Assembly: GCF_001514115.1 (NCBI RefSeq)
Contig: NZ_KQ948453.1
Span: 1 to 64,000, forward strand
Source: Streptomyces olivochromogenes
GTDB lineage: Bacteria > Actinomycetota > Actinomycetes > Streptomycetales > Streptomycetaceae
Direction of reading: 5' to 3'
DNA length: 64,000 nucleotides
Below the pieces are notes generated by a model. It was not told where the DNA came from and made no database searches. It saw only the letters and a list, made by a program, of their open reading frames with translations. The position numbers were made by a program, and so were the translations under genes. Positions 16,561 to 26,665 of the stretch are shown one piece after another; within the stretch, counting starts at the first letter, position 1, and the number at the start of each line of letters is the position of its first letter.

Positions 16561-17898
16561 CTACCGGGGCAGGATGTTGTGGTTGAAGCGGAAGACGTTG
16601 TCCGGGTCGTACGCGGCTTTCACCGCGGCCAGCCGTCGGATGTTCCCGGCGCCGAGGCCGGCCACCACGCGGTCGGCTCCCTCGTCGCCGACGAGGTTGA
16701 GGCAGACCGCGCCGGTGCTCCACGGCCGGAAGGCGGCGCGCACGTCCTCGACCCACTGGACGCAGCGCCTGTCGTCGGCCGGGTCCTCCCACATCCCGAA
16801 GGGGTGCACGGTCCACCGGGCGTCCCGGAACGGCACCGGGAAGCGGTCCGGGCCCGAGGCGACCGCGGCCCCCTGCGGGAACAGCGAGTACCGGGTGGTC
16901 GCGGGCACGGGCATGACGTTCCCCAGCTCGCAGAAGACGTCCACGGCCTCGTCGGGCAGACCGGTCAGGGACTCGGCGGAAGAGTGGTTCCTCAGGCCCG
17001 GCGGGCTGTCCAGGATGCGCTGGAAGGCGGCGTAGGGGAGGGGCGTGAGGACCACGGCCTCGTGCGGCAGCGCCAGCAGCGGCCGGGCGAGCTTGCGGAG
17101 GTCCTGTGCGGGGCCCGGGTACGTCAGGAGCGCGTCGACCAGCTGTGTGCGGATGATGCCGCCGCCGGTCTCCGGCGGGGCGGCCTCGATGATCTCGCGG
17201 TAGCCGCGGACCACGTCCCGGCCGGACTCCGGGCGGTATGTCAGCAGGGCGATCGAGAACTCCGGCAGCGGGTGCAGTCTCAGGGTCAGCGCGGTGGCGA
17301 CGCCGAAGTTGCCGCCGCCTCCGTGCAGGGCCCAGAAGAGTTCCGGGTTCTCGTGATCGGTGGCCCGGATCCGCGAGCCGTCGGACGTGACCAGTTCGAC
17401 GCCGAGCAGGTTGTCGACGGCGAGGCCGAAGGCGCGGTCGAGCCAGCCGGTGCCGCCGCCGAGGGCGAAGCCGGCCACGCCGGTGGTCGAGTTCCGGGCG
17501 CCGGTGGTGGCCAGGCCGTGGGGCCGGGTGGCCTGGTCGAGGTGGCTCATGAGGGCGCCGCCCTCGACCCGTACCGTCCGGGAGCCGGGGTCGACGGTCA
17601 CCGTGCGCATCCGGCGCAGGTCGATGACCAGGCCGTTGTCGTTGAGCGACATCCCGGCCGGGCTGTGGCCGCCGGCCCGGATCGCGATGTGGAGGTCCAG
17701 GTCCCGGGCGAAGCGGACGCAATGGACCACGTCCGCCGTGGTCGCGCACTGGGCGATCACTGCGGGGTGGCGGTCGATGCGGGTGTTGAAGAGCTTGCGG
17801 GCGTTGTCGTAGCCAGGGTCTTCTGGCCTGAAAGCGTCGCCGGTCAGGTCCGCGCGGAGGGCGGCGAGGCGGGTGTGGGCCTTCGAGAAGGGGGACAC
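16561..17898 (-). CDS. FAD-linked oxidase (PCMH/BBE type)
   Basis: 445 aa. FAD-binding PCMH domain: IRAGGHSPAG near residue 77 carries the His that usually holds FAD covalently, then GALMSHLDQATRPHGLAT and FALGGGTGWLDRAFGLAVDN. The C-terminal BBE segment ends AAYDPDNVFRFNHNILPR. The second flavin-attaching Cys of bicovalent family members is not visible: the equivalent stretch reads GARNSTTGVAGF, so the flavin is probably held by His alone. Oxidises an alcohol, sugar or aromatic substrate; which one is unknown. GTG start with GGGGG about 8 nt upstream, next to an eight-base homopolymer run. It lies 57 bp from the PucR gene on the same strand. Confidence 0.9.
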   Translation of the reverse strand: MSPFSKAHTRLAALRADLTGDAFRPEDPGYDNARKLFNTRIDRHPAVIAQCATTADVVHCVRFARDLDLHIAIRAGGHSPAGMSLNDNGLVIDLRRMRTVTVDPGSRTVRVEGGALMSHLDQATRPHGLATTGARNSTTGVAGFALGGGTGWLDRAFGLAVDNLLGVELVTSDGSRIRATDHENPELFWALHGGGGNFGVATALTLRLHPLPEFSIALLTYRPESGRDVVRGYREIIEAAPPETGGGIIRTQLVDALLTYPGPAQDLRKLARPLLALPHEAVVLTPLPYAAFQRILDSPPGLRNHSSAESLTGLPDEAVDVFCELGNVMPVPATTRYSLFPQGAAVASGPDRFPVPFRDARWTVHPFGMWEDPADDRRCVQWVEDVRAAFRPWSTGAVCLNLVGDEGADRVVAGLGAGNIRRLAAVKAAYDPDNVFRFNHNILPR

Positions 17899-17962
17899 CG
17901 CAGTTGCCCCCTTTTTTTTCAGTAGGGGACGGGACTGCTTTCAGCCTAGGGGCTTGTTGCGA

Positions 17963-18007
17963 GGCTGCGGGTCGGTGAGGGCTGGTCGCGCAGTTCCCCG
18001 CGCCCCC
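17963..18007 (-). repeat. dispersed Streptomyces intergenic repeat (copy C)
   Basis: Reads on the minus strand as GGGGCGCGGGGAACTGCGCG, then ACCAGCC, a short variable stretch and GACCCGCAGCC. The same layout occurs at 42836-42881 and 42908-42953 on the plus strand. Confidence 0.85.
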
Positions 18008-18014
18008 AAAGGCC

Positions 18015-18050
18015 GCGGCCCACGCCCCCCGCAAGGGGAGCGCGGGCCGC
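18015..18050 (-). terminator. hairpin downstream of the GH15 gene
   Basis: GCGGCCC (18015-18021) pairs with GGGCCGC (18044-18050), with a mostly paired interior. It sits 15 bp past the GH15 stop and next to the dispersed repeat. Confidence 0.6.
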
Positions 18051-18064
18051 TGTCGCGGTCGTTG

Positions 18065-19867
18065 TCAGCCGCCGTATGCCCCGCTCGCCGTCAGCCTCAG
18101 GGCCGTGTCGATCAGGGGCACGTGGCTGAAGGCCTGGGGGAAGTTGCCCACCTGGCGCTGGAGGCGGGGATCCCACTCCTCGGCCAGGAGGCCCAGGTCG
18201 TTGCGCAGGGCCAGGAGCCTTTCGAAGAGCTTGCGGGCCTCGTCGACGCGGCCGATCATCGCCAGGTCGTCCGCCATCCAGAAGGAGCAGGCCAGGAAGG
18301 CCCCCTCGTCGCCCTCGAGGCCGTCCACGCCCGCGTCCTCGCCGGTGGTCGGGTAGCGCAGGATGAAGCCGTCCGAGGTGGACAGCTCGCGCTGGATCGC
18401 CTCGATGGTGCCGATCACGCGCTTGTCGTCCGGGGGGAGGAAGCCCATCTGCGGGATGAGGAGCAGCGAGGCGTCCAGTTCCTTGGAGCCGTACGACTGC
18501 GTGAAGGTGTTGCGCTCCTTGTCGTAGCCCTTCTCGCACACGTCCCGGTGGATGTCGTCGCGCAGTTCGCGCCACTTCTCCAGCGGGCCGTCCGCGTCAC
18601 CGGACTCGATGAGCTTGATCGTGCGGTCGACGGCGACCCAGGCCATCACCTTGGAGTGCACGAAGTGGCGGCGCGGGCCGCGGACCTCCCAGATGCCCTC
18701 GTCCGGCTGGTCCCAGTGGTCCTCCAGGTAGCGGATCAGCTTCAGCTGGAGGAGCGAGGCGTAGTCGTTGCGGGACAGGCCCGTCATGTGGGCCAGGTGC
18801 AGGGCCTCGATGACCTCGCCGTACACGTCCAGCTGAAGCTGGTGCGCGGCGCCGTTGCCGACCCGTACGGGCCCCGAGTTCTCGTATCCGGGCAGCCAGT
18901 CGAGCTCCGCCTCGCCCAACTCCCGCTCGCCCGCGATGCCGTACATGATCTGCAGGTTCTCCGGGTCGCCCGCCACGGCGCGCAGCAGCCATTCACGCCA
19001 GGCGCGGGCCTCCTCGCGGTAGCCGGTGCGCAGGAGGGAGGAGAGGGTGATCGCGGCGTCGCGCAGCCAGGTGTAGCGGTAGTCCCAGTTGCGTACGCCG
19101 CCGATCTCCTCCGGGAGGGAGGTGGTGGGCGCGGCGACGATGCCGCCCGTGGGGGCGTACGTCAGGGCCTTGAGGGTGATCAGTGAGCGGACGACGGCCT
19201 CGCGGTAGGGGCCGTGGTACGTGCACTGGTCGACCCAGTCGCGCCAGAAGTCCTCGGTGGCCTCCAGGGCCTGCTCCGGCTCGGGCAGCGCGGGGGGCTT
19301 CTTGTGCGAGGGTTCCCACGAGATGGTGAACGCGATCCGGTCACCTGGTGCCACCGTGAAGTCCGCGTACGTGGTCAGCGCCTTGCCGTAGGTCTCGCAG
19401 GCGGTGTCGAACCACACCGAGTCGGGTCCGGCGACGGCGACCGTGCGCCCCTCGTGCTTGTGCACCCAGGGCACGACACGGCCGTACGAGAAACGCATCC
19501 GCAGCGCGGAGCGCATCGGGACCCGGCCCGTGACGCCTTCCACGATCCGGATCAGCTGGGGCGCGCCGTCGCGCGGCGGCATGAAATCGGTCACGCGGAC
19601 CGTGCCGCGTGGGGTGTCCCACTCGGATTCCAGGATCAGCGAGTCGCCGCGGTACGTGCGGCGCGCCGCCGTCGGAGGTTCGGCGTCGGCCGCGTGGGCG
19701 GGCCCGAGCCGCCAGAATCCGTGTTCCTCCGTACCGAGCAGTCCCGCGAAGATGGCATGGGAGTCGAAGCGGGGCAGGCACAGCCAGTCCACTGTGCCGT
19801 CCCGGCAGACCAGTGCTGCGGTCTGCATGTCTCCGATGAGTGCGTAGTCCTCGATGCGCCCGGCCAC
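18065..19867 (-). CDS. glycoside hydrolase family 15 protein (trehalase/glucoamylase-like)
   Basis: 600 aa. GH15 with an N-terminal beta-sandwich (RIEDYALIGDMQTAALVCRD, TVDWLCLPRFDSHAIF) and a C-terminal alpha/alpha barrel. Key motifs are GGVRNWDYRYTWLRDA, which lines the active site, and WLPGYENSGPVRVGN with the likely catalytic acid. Close in pattern to mycobacterial GH15 trehalases, so trehalose cleavage is the leading guess; glucoamylase or dextran-type activity is possible. No signal peptide, so cytoplasmic. The GTG at 19867 is chosen because TGGAG lies 6 nt before it; the frame also opens at 19873 (ATG) and 19891 (GTG). Confidence 0.92.
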   Translation of the reverse strand: MAGRIEDYALIGDMQTAALVCRDGTVDWLCLPRFDSHAIFAGLLGTEEHGFWRLGPAHAADAEPPTAARRTYRGDSLILESEWDTPRGTVRVTDFMPPRDGAPQLIRIVEGVTGRVPMRSALRMRFSYGRVVPWVHKHEGRTVAVAGPDSVWFDTACETYGKALTTYADFTVAPGDRIAFTISWEPSHKKPPALPEPEQALEATEDFWRDWVDQCTYHGPYREAVVRSLITLKALTYAPTGGIVAAPTTSLPEEIGGVRNWDYRYTWLRDAAITLSSLLRTGYREEARAWREWLLRAVAGDPENLQIMYGIAGERELGEAELDWLPGYENSGPVRVGNGAAHQLQLDVYGEVIEALHLAHMTGLSRNDYASLLQLKLIRYLEDHWDQPDEGIWEVRGPRRHFVHSKVMAWVAVDRTIKLIESGDADGPLEKWRELRDDIHRDVCEKGYDKERNTFTQSYGSKELDASLLLIPQMGFLPPDDKRVIGTIEAIQRELSTSDGFILRYPTTGEDAGVDGLEGDEGAFLACSFWMADDLAMIGRVDEARKLFERLLALRNDLGLLAEEWDPRLQRQVGNFPQAFSHVPLIDTALRLTASGAYGG

Positions 19868-20363
19868 GTGCATCTCCAGTCGAACGGCCACGTCGCCCCC
19901 GAGGGGCGGTCGCTCTGCGGTCAGGGAACAGGAACGTTAAAACGTTAGAAGATTGAACGTTAGAACGTTGGTAAAGCGTCGTTGCGGAACGTCAATTATC
20001 GGTGCGATTGTCGTTGCGAAACGAACTGACGAGCTCTCGTGGTTCCGGGATACGGGCGGGGATGGTGCCGCGTGCCGGCCGGACTCGGCAGCGAGTGTCC
20101 GAGCAGGATACGACGCACGTGGGTGATCCGCGTGCCGCTCCAGGCAACCCGGCTGGTCCGATCGAGTGAGTGCTGTGTGTGGTCTGTGCCGATGTGTGTG
20201 CGGAGCGTGGCCGGAAGCAGCCTCCTCGGGTCGCTGATACCCTGGTAGCCCGTGGACCGGTGGGCACGAAACCCCCGAACCGCAGCGACGGCACCTCCGG
20301 AAATCTTCGGACACCACGCCGGTACGCACCCCAGACCGCGACCACGGGAGCCCCCTCTTGGCC
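19868..20363. other. divergent intergenic region GH15 / pyrG
   Basis: About 496 bp without a gene. The left 120 bp are AT-rich for this genome (roughly 42% GC at 19921-19980 by hand count) and hold the AACGTT repeats. The right part is ordinary GC content and should hold the pyrG promoter; a TACCCT hexamer at 20238-20243 could be its -10. No riboswitch recognised. Confidence 0.6.
19933..19969. promoter_or_regulatory. four AACGTT palindromes in two pairs
   Basis: AACGTT at 19933, 19941, 19956 and 19964. Members of a pair start 8 bp apart and the pairs are separated by 15 bp. They sit 66-102 bp upstream of the GH15 start. AACGTT cores are common in LacI/GalR-family operators; the regulator is unknown. 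Confidence 0.6.
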
Positions 20364-22013
<1,650 letters not shown>

Positions 22014-22032
22014 CGCAAGGGCTGTACGGTGG

Positions 22033-22070
22033 CCGGGGTACGCGTCTTTTGGGACACGTGCCCCGGTTTT
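22033..22070 (+). terminator. intrinsic terminator after pyrG
   Basis: A 14-bp stem (22033-22046 with 22053-22066; one G-T pair, one mismatch), 6-nt loop and TTTT at 22067-22070. It ends 30 bp before the next start, so the Nudix gene may be expressed by partial readthrough. Confidence 0.72.
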
Positions 22071-22099
22071 CGTTCGGTGCGTAGGAGGAACAGGGCGAC

Positions 22100-22726
22100 A
22101 TGACGATCAAGGACACCCCCGAGGAGTGGGAAGTCAGGGCCACCGCGACTCCCTTCGTCGGCAACAAGACGTCCGTCCGCACTGATGACGTGGTCATGCC
22201 GGACGGATCGGTCGCCCGCCGCGACTATCAGGTCCACCCCGGCTCCGTGGCCGTCCTCGCCCTCGACGAACATGACCGCGCGGTGGTGCTGCGCCAGTAC
22301 CGGCACCCCGTGCGCCACAAGCTGTGGGAGATCCCGGCCGGACTCCTCGACGTGCCCGGTGAGAACCCGCTGCACGCCGCCCAGCGCGAGCTGTACGAGG
22401 AGGCGCACGTCAAGGCCGAGGACTGGCGGGTGCTGACCGACGTCTACACCACCCCGGGCGGCTGCTCCGAGGCCGTGCGGATCTTCCTCGCCCGCGATCT
22501 CTCCGAGGCCGAGGGGGAGCGCTTCGAGGTCGAGGACGAAGAGGCCGACATGGAGCTGGCCCGGGTCCCCGTCGGCGACCTCGTGCGCGGGGTGCTCGCC
22601 GGCGAACTGCACAACAACTGTCTCGTCGTGGGCGTCCTCTCCCTGGTCGCCGCCCGTGACGGCGACGGACTCGACGCGCTGCGCCCGGCCGAGGCGCCCT
22701 GGCCGGCCCGCCCCTTCGAGTCCTGA
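22100..22726 (+). CDS. ADP-ribose pyrophosphatase-type Nudix hydrolase
   Basis: 208 aa. Splits ADP-ribose to AMP and ribose-5-phosphate. The Nudix box region reads AGLLDVPGENPLHAAQRELY then EEA; it has one residue more than the canonical G-x5-E spacing, the same layout as the mycobacterial ADP-ribose pyrophosphatase beside pyrG (Rv1700). VRQYRHPV-like VLRQYRHPVRHKLWEIPAG is the substrate-side signature. His replaces the usual Gly after REL-EE. The ATG at 22100 has AGGAGGAA at 22083-22090. pyrG-Nudix adjacency is conserved in actinobacteria. Confidence 0.92.
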   Translation: MTIKDTPEEWEVRATATPFVGNKTSVRTDDVVMPDGSVARRDYQVHPGSVAVLALDEHDRAVVLRQYRHPVRHKLWEIPAGLLDVPGENPLHAAQRELYEEAHVKAEDWRVLTDVYTTPGGCSEAVRIFLARDLSEAEGERFEVEDEEADMELARVPVGDLVRGVLAGELHNNCLVVGVLSLVAARDGDGLDALRPAEAPWPARPFES

Positions 22727-22885
22727 CGCACCCGGGCACCATCAGTCCTACGATCGGCTGATCCGATCGGGGGACGTCCCCGCCGTGCTCCGCCCGGATC
22801 GTCGCAGAGCGTGAACTAGGCTCTGGAAACGCCCGAACCGGAGTCCCGGCGGGCTTGCGCGCGCAGTGGGACGGGAGCGTGGCCC

Positions 22886-24994
22886 GTGGCGGATCAGGCG
22901 GTGGACACAGACGGCACGAAAGTGTCGTCGGCGGGGCGGCGCCCGGCTGCCGGGTCCGCTCCTACGGAGGGTCAGTTCCTCGGCCGCACAAGAGAGTTGA
23001 AGGAACTCAGGGCCGACATCGAGCGCGCGGGCCTGGACACCCTCGCGGGCCGCAAGGCACCTCGCGCGCGCGTGCTGCTCATCGCCGGCAGGCCCGGCTC
23101 GGGCCGCACCGCGCTCGCCGAGGAGCTCGTACGGCAGGTTGCGGGGAGTTACCCGGACGGGGTGCTGCGCGCCCGGCTCACCGAACCCGACGGCACCCCC
23201 GTGCCCACCGAGCGCACCGCGCGGGAGCTGCTGAGGACCCTGGAGCTGCCCGCGCCGGCGGGGGCAGCCGCCGACGACCTGAGCGAGGCGGTGCGCGAGG
23301 CCCTCGCCACCCGCCGCGTCCTGCTGCTGCTCGACGACGCGGCCGACGCCGAGCAGGTCGACGCGCTGCTCCCGGACACCCCCGAGTGCCTGGTCGTCGC
23401 GGTCTCCGGCGGGCCGCTGACCGGCATCGCGGACGTCCGCCCCTGCACCCTGGGCGGCCTGGACACCAAGTCCGCGCTCGAACTGCTCGACCGCTTCACC
23501 GGCTCGGTGCGCATCACCGTCGACCCGCTCGCGGCCGAGGGACTGGTCGAAGAGTGCGCCGGTCAGCCCGCCGCCCTGCGCCTCGCGGGAGGCTGGCTCG
23601 CCGCCCGCCCCACCTCGGCCGTCGCCGACCTCGCCAAACAACTGCGCACCGAGGGCGACGAGAGCACCCCACTCGGCCGGGTCTTCCACCTCGTCTACAC
23701 CGCGCTGTCCGCCACCGCCGCGCGGATACTGCGTCTGCTCTCGCTCGCCCCGGCCGGCCTCATCGACCCGCACACCGCGTCCGCGCTGGCCGGCTGCTCG
23801 GTGGACACCGCACGGGCCGCGCTGGACGACTTCGTCGGCTTCGGCCTCGTACGGCCCGTCGAGTCGCCGCTGCCGCAGTACGAGGTGCCCGGCTGCCTGC
23901 TGCCGCTGCTGCGCTCCCTCGCCGAGAGCCAGGACCGCCCGGCCGAACTGCAGCTGGCCCGCGCCCGGATGCTGGAGCGGACCGTACGGCTGCTGGTGTC
24001 CTGCCGCGCCATCACCGAGACCGACAACGCGCCCGCCCGCGAGAAGCTCGCCGCGCTGCCCCGCGAACTGCGCTTCCCGACCCCCAGGGCGGCCGAGGAC
24101 TGGCTACGCCTGCGGCAGCCCGCGCTGCTGGCCGCGGCCCGGCTCGCGGTCGCGGACGGGGAGCTGGACACCCTGGCCAGGCGGCTGATGGCCGCGCTGG
24201 TGCGGGCGATGGTCGCCCACTTCGGCACCCGGGCCGCGGCGCCCGAGCTGTACGGCATCCACCGCCTCGTCCTCGACGTCGCCGAGCGCCAGGGCCTGGC
24301 CCGCGAGAAGGCGGCGGCCCTGCTGAACCTCGCCGACCTGGACGCGCAGACCGGCCGTACGGCCGACGCCCTGACCCGCTACCGGGCCGCCCTGGACGCC
24401 GGACGCGAGGCGAACGACCCGTACGCGACCGGCCGCGCGATGGAATCCGTAGGCGGCGCCCACCAGGAGCTCGGGGACCACGACCGGGCCGCCGACTGGT
24501 ACGGCAGGGCGCTCGCCCAGCGCCTGGCGCGGGACGAGCGGGAGGACGCCGCCCGGCTGTACGGCCGTATCGCCACCGCGTACACCTACGCGGGCCGCTA
24601 CGGCGAGGCGCTGCGCAACTGGCGCGCCGCCGTCACCGGACACCGCAGGAACGGCGATGTGCCCGCGCAGGCGCGGGCGTTGAGCGAGCTGGCGCGCGTG
24701 CAGGAGTACGCAGGGCGGCCCGAGGAGTCGCTGCGCACCTGCCACGAGGCGGTCGAGTGGGCGCGCCGCGCCGAGGACCACCGGCTGCAGGCCGCGCTGC
24801 AGCTGCGGCTGGCCGACACCCTGGACCGGCTCGGCGACCCCGCCGCGGCGCGACTGCACCGCAAGGCGGCCGAGCGCATGCTGGGTGATGAGCTCCCGGA
24901 GAGCGCGACGGCCATGGAGGACCCAGAAGGCACAGAAGGCACGGAACAAGACGCTAACGCCTGCGAAATCCGTAGTACATCCGTCGAAGATTGA
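22886..24994 (+). CDS. STAND/AfsR-like P-loop ATPase with TPR repeats, no DNA-binding domain
   Basis: 702 aa. After about 30 variable residues comes QFLGRTRELKEL (typical STAND entry), Walker A AGRPGSGRTAL near residue 75, Walker B VLLLLDDAAD, a CAGQPAALRLAGG segment matching the NB-ARC GLPLAL motif, a winged-helix-like middle, and a C-terminal TPR array (TGRTADALTRYRAAL, LGDHDRAADWYGRAL, AGRYGEALRNWRAAV, AGRPEESLRTCHEAV) over residues 470-660. It resembles AfsR without its N-terminal OmpR-type domain, so a signalling switch acting through protein contacts is more likely than a direct transcription factor. The GTG at 22886 has GGGAG at 22873-22877. Confidence 0.87.
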   Translation: MADQAVDTDGTKVSSAGRRPAAGSAPTEGQFLGRTRELKELRADIERAGLDTLAGRKAPRARVLLIAGRPGSGRTALAEELVRQVAGSYPDGVLRARLTEPDGTPVPTERTARELLRTLELPAPAGAAADDLSEAVREALATRRVLLLLDDAADAEQVDALLPDTPECLVVAVSGGPLTGIADVRPCTLGGLDTKSALELLDRFTGSVRITVDPLAAEGLVEECAGQPAALRLAGGWLAARPTSAVADLAKQLRTEGDESTPLGRVFHLVYTALSATAARILRLLSLAPAGLIDPHTASALAGCSVDTARAALDDFVGFGLVRPVESPLPQYEVPGCLLPLLRSLAESQDRPAELQLARARMLERTVRLLVSCRAITETDNAPAREKLAALPRELRFPTPRAAEDWLRLRQPALLAAARLAVADGELDTLARRLMAALVRAMVAHFGTRAAAPELYGIHRLVLDVAERQGLAREKAAALLNLADLDAQTGRTADALTRYRAALDAGREANDPYATGRAMESVGGAHQELGDHDRAADWYGRALAQRLARDEREDAARLYGRIATAYTYAGRYGEALRNWRAAVTGHRRNGDVPAQARALSELARVQEYAGRPEESLRTCHEAVEWARRAEDHRLQAALQLRLADTLDRLGDPAAARLHRKAAERMLGDELPESATAMEDPEGTEGTEQDANACEIRSTSVED

Positions 24995-25007
24995 TGCATT
25001 GAAAGGC

Positions 25008-25035
25008 TAGACAGAGAGAACCCCTTCATTAGACT
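25008..25035 (+). promoter_or_regulatory. vegetative promoter for ald
   Basis: TAGACA (25008-25013; 5 of 6 to TTGACA), 16-bp spacer, TAGACT (25030-25035). Predicts a start near 25042 and a leader of about 118 nt before ald. Confidence 0.7.
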
Positions 25036-25095
25036 GGCTCCGCCGCGTTCTTCCGTGGTGTCTCCCGGTGCGCCCCCGTGTATCCGGGTATGACA

Positions 25096-25138
25096 TGCAT
25101 TGCCCCGGCTTGCATCGCCCCGGCCGTGCATAGCCCCA
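25096..25138 (+). repeat. triple TGCATnGCCCC repeat in the ald leader
   Basis: TGCATTGCCCCGGCT (25096-25110), TGCATCGCCCCGGCCG (25111-25126) and TGCATAGCCCC (25127-25137), ending 22 nt before the ald start. Periodic spacing of 15-16 bp suggests a multi-site operator or an RNA element. Confidence 0.75.
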
Positions 25139-25159
25139 GAACCCTCTGAGTCAAGGACC

Positions 25160-26284
25160 GTGATCGACGTGAAGGTCGGCATCCCCCGCGAGGTCAAGAA
25201 CAACGAGTTCCGGGTGGCCATCACCCCCGCCGGTGTGCACGAGCTGGTGCGCAACGGCCACCAGGTCGTCGTCGAGCGGAACGCCGGTGTCGGCTCCTCG
25301 ATCACGGACGACGAGTACGTTTCCGCCGGTGCGCAGATCCTGGAGACCGCCGACGAGGTCTGGGCCGCCGCCGACCTGCTGCTGAAGGTCAAGGAGCCCA
25401 TCGCGGAGGAGTACCACCGCCTCCGCAAGGACCAGACCCTCTTCACCTACCTGCACCTGGCCGCGTCCAAGGAGTGCACCGACGCGCTCCTGGAGTCGGG
25501 CACCACGGCGATCGCGTACGAGACGGTCGAGCTGCCGAGCCGCGCGCTGCCGCTGCTCGCCCCGATGTCCGAGGTCGCCGGCCGCCTCGCCCCCCAGGTC
25601 GGCGCCTACCACCTGATGGCCGCCAACGGCGGGCGCGGTGTGCTGCCCGGCGGTGTCCCCGGTGTGCTGCCCGCCAAGGCGGTCGTCATCGGCGGCGGCG
25701 TCTCCGGCTGGAACGCCGCGCAGATCGCCATCGGCATGGGCTTCCAGGTGACCCTGCTCGACCGTGACATCAACAAGCTCAAGGAGGCGGACAAGATCTT
25801 CGGTACGAAGATCCAGACCGTCGTCTCCAACGCCTTCGAGCTCGAGAAGGCCTGCCTCGAGGCCGACCTCGTCATCGGTGCGGTCCTCATCCCCGGCGCC
25901 AAGGCCCCGAAGCTCGTCACCAACGAGCTGGTCTCCCGGATGAAGGCGGGAAGTGTTCTTGTCGACATCGCGATCGACCAGGGCGGCTGCTTCGAGGACT
26001 CCCGCCCGACCACGCACGCCGAGCCGACCTTCCCGGTCCACAACTCGGTCTTCTACTGCGTCGCCAACATGCCCGGCGCCGTGCCCAACACCTCCACGTA
26101 CGCGCTGACCAACGCCACGCTGCCGTACATCGTGGAACTGGCCAACCGTGGCTGGGCCGAGGCGCTGCGCCGCGACCCCGCGCTGGCCAAGGGCCTCAAC
26201 ACGCACGACGGCAAGGTCGTGTACCGGGAGGTCGCCGAGGCGCACGGCCTGGAGCACGTCGAACTGGAGTCCCTGCTCGGCTGA
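25160..26284 (+). CDS. ald: alanine dehydrogenase
   Basis: 374 aa. NAD-dependent interconversion of L-alanine with pyruvate and ammonium. N-terminal KVGIPREVKNNEFRVAITPAGV, the catalytic-domain Lys in LLKVKEPI, TYLHLAASKECTDAL with the catalytic His, the NAD-binding GGGVSGWNAAQIAIGMGF (Rossmann), and LVDIAIDQGGCFEDSRPTTH near the C-terminus are all present at normal length. The GTG at 25160 is used; a second GTG at 25169 is better spaced from AAGGA (25153-25157) and would remove three residues. Followed by a strong hairpin, so transcribed alone. Confidence 0.97.
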   Translation: MIDVKVGIPREVKNNEFRVAITPAGVHELVRNGHQVVVERNAGVGSSITDDEYVSAGAQILETADEVWAAADLLLKVKEPIAEEYHRLRKDQTLFTYLHLAASKECTDALLESGTTAIAYETVELPSRALPLLAPMSEVAGRLAPQVGAYHLMAANGGRGVLPGGVPGVLPAKAVVIGGGVSGWNAAQIAIGMGFQVTLLDRDINKLKEADKIFGTKIQTVVSNAFELEKACLEADLVIGAVLIPGAKAPKLVTNELVSRMKAGSVLVDIAIDQGGCFEDSRPTTHAEPTFPVHNSVFYCVANMPGAVPNTSTYALTNATLPYIVELANRGWAEALRRDPALAKGLNTHDGKVVYREVAEAHGLEHVELESLLG

Positions 26285-26369
26285 GACACCGAAGGGTGAC
26301 CGGACGAGTGGCCGGCTGACCCATCAATCAGCAAAAGGCGATACGTCAACACAGGTCGTCAACGCCCCG

Positions 26370-26408
26370 CACCCGGCCGGACCTTGCCCAGCGAGGTCCG
26401 GCCGGGTG
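26370..26408 (+). terminator. ald terminator hairpin
   Basis: Perfect 15-bp stem (26370-26384 with 26394-26408), 9-nt loop, 85 bp after the ald stop. No T-tract. Confidence 0.82.
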
Positions 26409-26563
26409 TGTGTCGGGTCACTTTGCGACACTCGTTCAACTCGCCACGAACGTAACCCTTCAACCGATTCGCACACCCGTGAAACCTGCTGTGCGACGGC
26501 CTTACGCCCTTGACAGAGGGGTGTTCGGTTGCCGACACATCGGGTCGGGTCCGGCGGATTGTG

Positions 26564-26593
26564 TTGCTGCGGACCGGTGACACGCCATAGAGT
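26564..26593 (+). promoter_or_regulatory. candidate promoter for the parA-scp operon
   Basis: TTGCTG (26564-26569), 18-bp spacer, TAGAGT (26588-26593); predicted start near 26600, about 66 nt before the GTG. Confidence 0.45.
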
Positions 26594-26665
26594 CGCCAAC
26601 CGTCGGCATGGTGCCACGCTGACCTATCTAGAAGTTTCCTGGTCACCAAGGAGGTAAGACGACTT

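Larger units (their letters stand above)
26285..26665. other. ald-parA intergenic region
   Basis: 381 bp. It holds the ald terminator (26370-26408), a lone TTGACA at 26510 with no good -10 partner, and the better promoter candidate at 26564-26593. No small gene was convincing. Confidence 0.6.

Noticed and set aside
14977..17925. 982-codon plus-strand frame antisense to the PucR and FAD oxidase genes
   Set aside because: Low-complexity Arg/Gly/Val translation with no family resemblance, opposite two clear genes.
26510..26515. TTGACA as the parA promoter
   Set aside because: No acceptable -10 hexamer at 16-19 bp; the TTGCTG/TAGAGT pair further down is better spaced.
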